Positions 34,825 to 40,960 of a stretch of DNA of 60,588 nucleotides are shown one piece after another. Positions within the stretch are counted from its first letter, which is position 1. Each line of letters starts with the position of its first letter. Under the pieces are notes generated by a model that worked only from the letters and a program-made list of their open reading frames with translations, did not search any database and was not told the origin of the DNA. Position numbers and translations under genes: made by a program. This DNA is from CAYUQT01 sp964596165. Lineage in GTDB: Bacteria; Planctomycetota; Phycisphaerae; UBA1845; JAFGLZ01. Where the stretch lies: the NCBI GenBank assembly GCA_964596165.1, contig CAZQTW010000040.1, forward strand, positions 1 through 60,588. The letters are read 5' to 3'.

Positions 34825-35907
34825 ATGCAGAGTTGGGTCTGGCTTGGGGTATTCTGGTCGGCCTCGCAGCCGGCGGCGGCTCAGCCGCTACCAGCCTCTC
34901 GGCCGCTGAAACACTACACAGACCACAGCCGCCTTATGGTCTACCTCGACGACGCGGGCAACGAACATCCCATCAAGACGCCGGCCGACTGGGCCCGGCG
35001 AAGGGCGGACATTCTGGCGGGAATGGAGGAGGTGATGGGACCGTTTCCCGATGCGTCGCGGCGGGTTCCGCTGGACATCCGGACGCTTGAGGTCCACGAG
35101 GAGGCCCGATTCGTCCGCAAGAAGATCACCTTTGCGTCGGAGCGTCAGACGCGGGTCCCGGCGTATCTGTTCGTCCCTAAGGCGAGTCCGGCGAAGGTCC
35201 CGGGAATCCTGTGCTGTCACCCCACCGCCGCGAGTGGAAAGGGTCGAACGGCCGGAATCGATGGGCCCGAATCGAGGCATTATGCCCTCGAACTGGCTCA
35301 ACGCGGATATGCCGTGATCGCCCCGGATTACGTCGGCTATGGCGAATACACATGGGATCCTTATGCCCACGGTTACATCAGCGCAACCATGAAGGGAATC
35401 TGGGATCACATGCGCGCGGTCGATGTTCTGTTGTCCCTCGAGCAGGTGGATCCCAAGCATATCGGCGCAATCGGGCACTCGCTCGGCGGGCACAACAGTA
35501 TGTTCGTGGCCGTCTTCGACCCGAGGATCACGGCCGTGGTCACCAGTTGCGGGTTCAACGCGTTTCGATACTACAAGGGCGGAGACCTGACCGGATGGTC
35601 GCACAAGGGCTACATGCCCAAGATCCTCCGCTACGGCGGTTGGCGAAACATGCCGTTCGACTTTCATGAGATCGTGGCGGCCTTGGCACCGAGGCCGTTG
35701 TTCGTAAACGCCCCCACCAAGGACGCCAATTTCGATGTCCGTGGCGTGAAGGAGGCGGTGGAGGCGGCGCTGCCCGTCTACCGGCTTCTCGGCGCACCCC
35801 GTGCCGTCGAAGTCGTCCATCCGGACTGCAAACACGACTTCCCTGACGCGGTGCGAGAGCAGGTCTACGCGTGGCTGGATCGACAGCTCTGCCGCAAGGC
35901 GCCTTGA
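34825..35907 (+). CDS. Exported alpha/beta hydrolase (dienelactone hydrolase/acetyl-xylan-esterase-like)
   Basis: A 360-aa protein. GGAGG sits 7 nt before ATG 34825. The N-terminal 20 residues are a short signal peptide (AAAQ cut). The nucleophile is S219 in GHSLGG; the acid and base are probably the aspartate in KDANFD and the histidine in DCKHDF. A conserved oxyanion-type segment CCHPTAASGKGR lies near 131-141. It should hydrolyse an ester, perhaps on a plant or algal glycan given the GH38 neighbour. No cofactor needed. Confidence 0.82.
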   Translation: MQSWVWLGVFWSASQPAAAQPLPASRPLKHYTDHSRLMVYLDDAGNEHPIKTPADWARRRADILAGMEEVMGPFPDASRRVPLDIRTLEVHEEARFVRKKITFASERQTRVPAYLFVPKASPAKVPGILCCHPTAASGKGRTAGIDGPESRHYALELAQRGYAVIAPDYVGYGEYTWDPYAHGYISATMKGIWDHMRAVDVLLSLEQVDPKHIGAIGHSLGGHNSMFVAVFDPRITAVVTSCGFNAFRYYKGGDLTGWSHKGYMPKILRYGGWRNMPFDFHEIVAALAPRPLFVNAPTKDANFDVRGVKEAVEAALPVYRLLGAPRAVEVVHPDCKHDFPDAVREQVYAWLDRQLCRKAP

Positions 35908-36062
35908 TCCGTTGCCTGCGCGATACCCGCCACCGAGACGTCTTTCCGAGCCGGGCTTCCTCGCCCCGGTCGTCGTTGCCGGCCGGACGCCAATCCCCAG
36001 GGTGTTTCGGGACGTAAACCGCTTGTCGCGGACGCGCCATACTCCCTCTGGTAAAGAACGGC

Positions 36063-36079
36063 CTGTATGGTGTATACAG
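36063..36079. promoter_or_regulatory. Operator-like perfect inverted repeat
   Basis: CTGTAT, a 5-nt spacer GGTGT, then ATACAG. It lies about 85 nt upstream of the next gene's start in the 253-nt gap after the hydrolase, in an A/T-richer patch. No regulator gene is adjacent. Function is a guess. Confidence 0.25.
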
Positions 36080-36160
36080 TATCATCGGCCGTTGACGAGT
36101 CCGCACGAACGGGACCCAAACGGCTCGGAAATCCGACGGTCCGATGAGGACCCCTGAAAC

Positions 36161-37609
36161 GTGTCATCCCGGGACGCGAACATGAAGCCTGATATCGTTG
36201 GGCAACAGGTTTCACCGGGGCAGGCGTTCGTCACGGCGCGCGAGCAGCGTCCGCGCTTCTTGCGGCTCACGATCGGTGTCCTCTCAACGATCCTAGCGAC
36301 GCCCCGCCTGGTGTTTGGCCTGGGAGGCATATTCACCAACGGCAAGGTCGTCGAACACTTCAGCGACAACAATCTGGTCATCCTCGACGCGGGACGGAAC
36401 CAGGGCGTGTCCCTCGGCGATTCCGCCGTCCTGCTGTCGGACTCCGAGATCGCGGGGACCGGAACCGTCTTCTATCTGGAGGCAGGCCGTTGTGGTGTTC
36501 GCGTGAACGAAGACGACGCCCGGAGTCTGAAAGCCGCCGCCGCCGTCGTCGTGTCACGCTCGCTCCCGGCGGTCTGCCGCGTCGCCCTTCCGCCGGGAGT
36601 CACCGTGTGGGCCGATGTGGACGAGATCGCACCCGGTCATCGAACCGCCTGGCTGCGACAGGGCCGTCACGCCGGACTCCGGTTGAACGACGGCCTGTGG
36701 ATATCCCGCTCCGATGGCCCCATCGCCAAGGCGACGGTCATCGATCTGCTGGATGATGCGGCGCTGATCGAGTTTGTTCCCATGGCGCCGGGGTGGACCG
36801 TCCGGCCGGGCGACCGCGCGCGTCTGTGGCCAAGCCCTTCCGAACGTCGTGAGGGTCGCATTGCCTTGCCCGTACTGAGGGTCGAATCGCAAGGCGCGGC
36901 CCAACACGTCTGGTTCACCGGCGGCGCGGCGGACGGCCTGACGATTGATCGGATGGTGGAACTCTTGCGAAACGGCGTCTACGTGGCCACCGCCATTGTC
37001 GACCAGCCCGGAGGTCCGATGACACGGGCAACAACGATTGAGGCGTACATTCGTGAGCCGGTTCAAAAAGGCGACGAGGCCGTCCTCATGGGACTTGCCG
37101 GAGAAGGCGAAGCCCTCGCCGGCCGCATCTTCCGCATCGAAGGCAACTACTGCCTGGTCTCCATTGGAGAGAACAGCGGCGTTCGCCGGGACCAGCCGCT
37201 CTACGTCGTTCGCGATCGGCAAATTGTCGCCACGCTGAAGGTCAAGGCAATCAAAGAGGGCTACTGCGGGGCCGAAGCCCAGCGTCCCAGTACCGGTGTT
37301 CCCCGCCTATGGGACCAAGTCCTCTCTCAGCCTCCGGACCACCGCGTGGACGAGGCCGTCGGCAAGATTGCACGGCTGAGCAGCGACGCCCAATTCGCTA
37401 TGGTGCAAGCAACAGCGAAGATCGTGAATGCGGAAAGTGGAACCATCCTCCAGATTGCCCAGGACTCTGGTCCTCTCGGCGCGGGAATCGTCGTTCATAA
37501 GGATCGGTCACGTATCGTCCTATATATCCCCCCTTGCTGGCACAATTTGCCCATTTCGTCGGGCGCCCAGGCGATTCACTTTCGTGAAGTGGCACTTCCA
37601 GAGAAATAG
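36161..37609 (+). CDS. Exported protein with repeated FlgT-C-like beta-barrel segments, function unknown
   Basis: A 482-aa protein from GTG 36161 (GAGGA 9 nt upstream); an ATG seven codons later is an alternative. A hydrophobic stretch near 35-50 (LTIGVLSTILATPRLVFG) is a signal or anchor. The body contains three related units with V-x-x-x-x-x-(L/V)-V-x-(I/L)-x-(A/I)-G-x-x-x-G-V-x-x-G-D, seen around 57-110, 235-285 and 325-380. This pattern recurs in FlgT C-domains, MreC-like and other surface proteins. No catalytic motif was seen. It precedes maf by 57 nt. Confidence 0.55.
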   Translation: MSSRDANMKPDIVGQQVSPGQAFVTAREQRPRFLRLTIGVLSTILATPRLVFGLGGIFTNGKVVEHFSDNNLVILDAGRNQGVSLGDSAVLLSDSEIAGTGTVFYLEAGRCGVRVNEDDARSLKAAAAVVVSRSLPAVCRVALPPGVTVWADVDEIAPGHRTAWLRQGRHAGLRLNDGLWISRSDGPIAKATVIDLLDDAALIEFVPMAPGWTVRPGDRARLWPSPSERREGRIALPVLRVESQGAAQHVWFTGGAADGLTIDRMVELLRNGVYVATAIVDQPGGPMTRATTIEAYIREPVQKGDEAVLMGLAGEGEALAGRIFRIEGNYCLVSIGENSGVRRDQPLYVVRDRQIVATLKVKAIKEGYCGAEAQRPSTGVPRLWDQVLSQPPDHRVDEAVGKIARLSSDAQFAMVQATAKIVNAESGTILQIAQDSGPLGAGIVVHKDRSRIVLYIPPCWHNLPISSGAQAIHFREVALPEK

Positions 37610-37666
37610 TGCTACCGAACATTGCGTTTGTGTGTCTAAGAGACCATACTGCTGAGGGGTAAGATT

Positions 37667-38302
37667 ATGACACACGGACGGATACAGCGCCTGATACTGG
37701 CTTCCGCCTCGCCTCGTCGCCTCCAGTTGCTGGCAGACAACGGGTATCGATTCGAGGTCATTCCGCCTCCCTTTGCCGAGCCGGAGGACAAGAGCCCGGC
37801 TGTGCCGCCGGAGCAGTACGCGGAGGCCTTGGCTTATTACAAGGCTCGCAGCGTGGCGAACTCCGCGAGTTGCTCCGACGCCATCGTACTGGGAGCGGAT
37901 ACGGTCGTCGCCTATCAGGGACACATCTTCGGCAAGCCGGCCGATGCCGACGAAGCCCGCTCCATCCTCTCTGTGCTGGCGGGGACAACCCATCAGGTCA
38001 TCACGGGTGTGGCCATTATTCAACCGGCGAGCGGATTGCGGCTCATCGGCCACGAAACCACCCAGGTGACCATGCGACCGATGACCCCGGAGGTGCTGAA
38101 CCGGTACATCGCCTCGCGTGCGTGGCAGGGCAAGGCCGGCGCTTACGGCATTCAGGATCATGGCGACGCCTACATCGAACGGATCGAGGGAAGCTTCACC
38201 AACGTCGTGGGCCTGCCGATGGAACTGGTGACCAAGATGCTCGACGAGGTCGGCATCGCACGGTCGGGCTCCAACCATGTCTCTTCCGCCTCGTCGCGGT
38301 AG
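37667..38302 (+). CDS. maf: Maf nucleotide pyrophosphatase
   Basis: A 211-aa Maf/HAM1-like protein. SASPRR at 13-18, GADTVV with D78, and GKAGAYGIQ are family signatures. Maf enzymes hydrolyse dTTP/UTP or modified nucleotides to monophosphates and can delay septation. The last 20 residues are non-conserved Ser/Ala. Its end is followed by a repeat-rich stretch. Confidence 0.93.
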   Translation: MTHGRIQRLILASASPRRLQLLADNGYRFEVIPPPFAEPEDKSPAVPPEQYAEALAYYKARSVANSASCSDAIVLGADTVVAYQGHIFGKPADADEARSILSVLAGTTHQVITGVAIIQPASGLRLIGHETTQVTMRPMTPEVLNRYIASRAWQGKAGAYGIQDHGDAYIERIEGSFTNVVGLPMELVTKMLDEVGIARSGSNHVSSASSR

Positions 38303-38344
38303 TCCTCTGTCATGGCTGAGTCGACGAATCGTCCGTATTCCGAG

Positions 38345-38363
38345 CCGGACCGTACCGGTCCGG
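38345..38363. terminator. Perfect 7-bp hairpin after maf
   Basis: CCGGACC, a 5-nt loop, GGTCCGG, 43 nt past the maf stop. No T-run follows, so it may be part of the repeat mosaic rather than a factor-independent terminator. Confidence 0.3.
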
Positions 38364-38385
38364 ATGACCGGGGCGAGGGCGCCAC

Positions 38386-38536
38386 GTGCCACTGGCGGCT
38401 CGTCCGCCAGTGTTGTTCATGGGTCCGTCGGGAGGGCGAGCGTCCCCGCGAACCGCGGTCCTTTGGGCCGCGGGCGTCTCGCACGTCGTCAGCCGCGTAG
38501 CGACACACGAGAATAGCCCAGGGCCTCGGCCCTCGG
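38386..38536. repeat. Composite palindromic repeat, left copy
   Basis: Begins with GTGCCACTGGCGG, a short loop and CCGCCAGTG (38386-38412), a 9-bp palindrome. Then come a shared segment (38421-38481) and the 46-nt AGCCGCGTAGCG...TAGCCCAGGGCC block (38491-38536). All three parts recur at 39273-39620 on the other side of the toxin-antitoxin-like pair. Confidence 0.65.
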
Positions 38537-38561
38537 AAAGCACTTGCTTAGGGTAACCTTT

Positions 38562-38942
38562 TCAAACGGGTGGTGGACGAAGTCGGATACGGTCCACCTG
38601 TACAACGGCCAGACGCCCCGGCAGATGATCCACAATCTCCCGGTCTCCCAGGAATCGTTGAACCATGGCCAGAACCACCGACCTGCTTGCGGGACCAGGC
38701 GTGTGGATCACAACAATGCCTGAGTAATCCTGCGGCGGGTAATTCAGCACATTGCCAAAGTCGCGATCGCGAGTGATCAGACAGAGATGCCTGGTCCTGG
38801 CGTACCCGGCGACGACCTCGTCAGAGGCCATACCCAGACCGATGTCGCGCACGTCGGTAGCCTCGTGCCCGGAATCGCGGATGAGTCCGGCTGCCGGGCG
38901 CGGAAGGCTAGCGTCGACCAGGAAATGCGCCATGGGATTCAC
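38562..38942 (-). CDS. DUF5615 (PIN-like) toxin-type protein
   Basis: A 126-aa protein. DASLPRPAAGLIRDSGHEATDVRDIG and the later CLITRDRDFGN are the DUF5615/Mut7-C-like pattern, with the conserved aspartates of a PIN-like nuclease fold. It starts with a GTG at 38942 that overlaps the stop of the DUF433 gene (GTGA), or at an ATG three codons later. The pairing with DUF433 is a recurrent toxin-antitoxin-like arrangement. Confidence 0.8.
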   Translation of the reverse strand: MNPMAHFLVDASLPRPAAGLIRDSGHEATDVRDIGLGMASDEVVAGYARTRHLCLITRDRDFGNVLNYPPQDYSGIVVIHTPGPASRSVVLAMVQRFLGDREIVDHLPGRLAVVQVDRIRLRPPPV

Positions 38943-39160
38943 ACGGGCAGGGGATGATACGTCTGTTGACTGACTTCATCACACGCGAAGGCGATGCAGG
39001 CGCGAATGTCGTCGGAGGTGATACCGTAGTCCTTTTGGATCTCCTCGAAACCGTCGCCGCCGGCCAGTGCACTTAGAATCACCGTCACCGGCGTTCGCGT
39101 CCCGCGGACAACTGGCGTGCCGTGGCATATTGCAGGGTCAATCACGATTCGGTCGTCCAT
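38939..39160 (-). CDS. DUF433 antitoxin-type protein
   Basis: A 73-aa protein from ATG 39160 (GGGAG 7 nt upstream); ATGs at 39190 and further up are open but the family usually starts close to (R)IVIDPAICHGTPVVRGTR. This opening and the helix-turn-helix-like tail (DGFEEIQKDYGITSDDIRAC) are typical of DUF433. A TATAAT box at 39194-39199 would start the transcript downstream of the 39190 ATG, which supports the short form. It is translationally coupled to the toxin-like gene. Confidence 0.8.
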   Translation of the reverse strand: MDDRIVIDPAICHGTPVVRGTRTPVTVILSALAGGDGFEEIQKDYGITSDDIRACIAFACDEVSQQTYHPLPV

Positions 39161-39193
39161 GATGGCGCTCCCGATCTCAACACGACTCATTTC

Positions 39194-39199
39194 ATTATA
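39194..39199 (-). promoter_or_regulatory. -10 box of the DUF433/DUF5615 pair
   Basis: A perfect TATAAT on the minus strand, 34 nt before the ATG at 39160. No clear -35 was found. Confidence 0.35.
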
Positions 39200-39272
39200 C
39201 CGCATCCGTGAAATGAATGCTTTGTTCGTCCGACTCGGCTGTTTCACGGGCCCGACCGGACACGCCCACCGT

Positions 39273-39451
39273 CAGCCGCGTAGCGGCGCCCGGTGCCACT
39301 GGCGGCTCCTCCGCCAGTGTTGTTCATGGGTCCGTCGGGAGGGCGTGCGCCGGGTGCCACTGGCGGCTCGTCCGCCAGTGTTCTTCGTGGGTCCGTGTCA
39401 GGAGGGCGATCGTCCCCGCGAGCCGCGGTCCTTCGGGGCGCGGGCGCCTCG
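39273..39451. repeat. Composite palindromic repeat, right copies
   Basis: Two further GTGCCACTGGCGG...CCGCCAGTG palindromes at 39293-39319 and 39354-39380, and a second copy of the segment following the left palindrome (39389-39451). The AGCCGCGTAGCG word also appears at about 39274. Confidence 0.65.
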
Positions 39452-39527
39452 CCCGCCGGTCCCCGAAAAGGACAAACCTGAATAGCCGCTGGTGCAACCT
39501 GCCGAACGGTGCCCCCCAAAAGACTGA

Positions 39528-39720
39528 ACAACCCCGAAGGGGTTGTACCAGATGCCGGACATGCACGTCATGAGCCGCGTAGCGGCACACGAGACTAGCC
39601 CAGGGCCTCGGCCCCGGGTACGCGTCCGACATCAACATCATCAAGCCCTGCAAGGGGCGGCAGATTGCGTCGTGGTCTTCCGTCGCCCCTCCGGGCCTCT
39701 TGGAATTTCGTGGGGCACGC
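39528..39720. repeat. Mosaic of palindromic words
   Basis: ACAACCCC-GAA-GGGGTTGT is an 8-bp perfect hairpin (39528-39546). It is followed by the second copy of the AGCCGCGTAGCG...TAGCCCAGGGCC block (39573-39618) and by CCCTGCAAGGGG and CGCCCCTCCGGGCC. Such strings of short palindromes recur in many high-GC environmental genomes. No gene is seen here. Confidence 0.5.
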
Positions 39721-39770
39721 TTTCCCAGGACTGGAACGTCCCGGGCTAGTCTCAATCGTCCCTGACGGGG

Positions 39771-39938
39771 TTAACAACGAGGCTGGCTCCTTATCTTCAT
39801 GCCATTCGTGACAGGGCTAACTTCATGCCATTCAGGACAGTCTGCTTCTTTGGGCAGGAATTCGCGGGCGAACGTAGTCTTTCCGGCGCCGTTCGGCCCC
39901 GCGATGATCACAATCTTCTTCTCGCGTGTCCGGTTCAT
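39771..39938 (-). pseudogene. Truncated zeta-toxin-like P-loop kinase fragment
   Basis: A 55-codon frame whose first 30 residues, KKIVIIAGPNGAGKTTFARE, are the P-loop opening of zeta-toxin/UDP-GlcNAc-kinase-like proteins; the remaining ~25 residues are unrelated and the frame stops. Family members are about 190-270 aa, so most of the gene is gone. A 33-codon frame (40039-39938) ends inside its start as TAATG, which may be a remnant of the partner gene. Confidence 0.6.
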
Positions 39939-40039
39939 TAGGCGCCCTTGTCTTCGTTCCCATTCTGAAGCAACACCAGGACCACCGCAAGCTCTTCCAC
40001 CACCCCGCGCGCCGCAGCCGCACCTGACGCTTCGCACAT

Positions 40040-40960
40040 TCACGGCGATCTCACGCAAAGGCGCAAAGGGCGCAGAGAGAAAAGGCAGGAACCAAACGCC
40101 AGGTGCCGGGTGCCGCCGGGAACAATCCAAAATCCAAAACCGTAGCCTCCGGACTCCTGTCTTCGCCCCTCCCCCAATCCAAAATCGCAAATCGAGAATC
40201 CAAAATCTCCTGCCGTAAGTCCAGTGTTTCCGTCGCGTGTTCGGTCTTAAGCGCGCCGTCGTTGAACACAGGGCACCTTATATATGTGGGGAGCAAGAGT
40301 GCCGTGACCGACCTCCACTCATGTCTGCGTCCGTGGTCTGGTGTCGCCGTTTTCAATGATCAATCCAATCCGCCCACCGCCTTGCACTGTGGTGCCGTGT
40401 CTGATTTCGGCCCCCTATCCCCTGAACCCTTTCCACCGCAGTCCCGACCCCGTCGTTCCGAAACCCAGCATCCGAGCTGTGAGCCCCGAGTCCCTAACCC
40501 CGAGTTCCGATCCCTCGGATGTGCGACAACCCGAGACAAGACCAGACATGTCACACGTCGCCCCGTGCAACACCCCCCCTTTTTTGTTGCATTTTGTTGC
40601 AAAGTGTTGCATGGACGGACAACGACGAGCCGAAATGATCCGATTTCCGAACGTACGAGCAAATTGCAGACACCACAGCTAAGTCCGTGGATGGCTGCGT
40701 TTAGGAATACGCCGCAGACGTACTATTCTCAATCTGTATTCCCTGCGCTCGCGCGTGAGGCTGTCTTCGCCCTTGGAGTCTGCCTCGTACATCTTCTCCC
40801 CCGACTTCTGCGATCTCTGTGGCCCCATCTGGGCTGTCTCCTGTCTTCCGGCTTCTGGCTGCTGAGTTCTCCCGCCTGTTCCAGCACCAGTGCTGTGCCC
40901 TTGACGCAACCCCAGTCGGCCCCGACGATACGCGCGGCTTCATCCTTGGAGGAAGACACT
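40040..40960. repeat. Word-like short-repeat region upstream of the Tat protein gene
   Basis: About 900 bp with no convincing gene, although a long + frame stays open through it. It contains AAAGGCGCAAAGGGCGCAGA (40056 onward), several AATCCAAAAT/AATCG words (40124-40208), runs of CCCGA/CCCTAA-type phrases (40430-40520), a TGTTGCA array (40566-40611) and CCTGTCTTCCGGCTTCTGG-type words (40840). The low amino-acid plausibility and poor codon bias show the open frame here is not coding. Phrases like these are dispersed in many environmental bacterial genomes. Confidence 0.6.
40566..40611. repeat. TGTTGCA array with 10-bp period
   Basis: TGTTGCA occurs at 40585, 40595 and 40605, exactly 10 bp apart, and inverted as TGCAACA at 40566-40572. 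Helical-turn spacing suggests binding sites on one DNA face. It lies 350-400 nt upstream of the Tat-exported gene. Confidence 0.5.

Noticed and set aside
40103..40960. N-terminal 286-codon extension of the Tat-protein frame
   Set aside because: The extension is repeat DNA with poor codon and amino-acid character. The GTG at 40961 has a proper ribosome binding site and a Tat signal.
38303..40960. CRISPR array
   Set aside because: The repeats here are few, of unequal spacing, and without the regular spacer lengths of a CRISPR.
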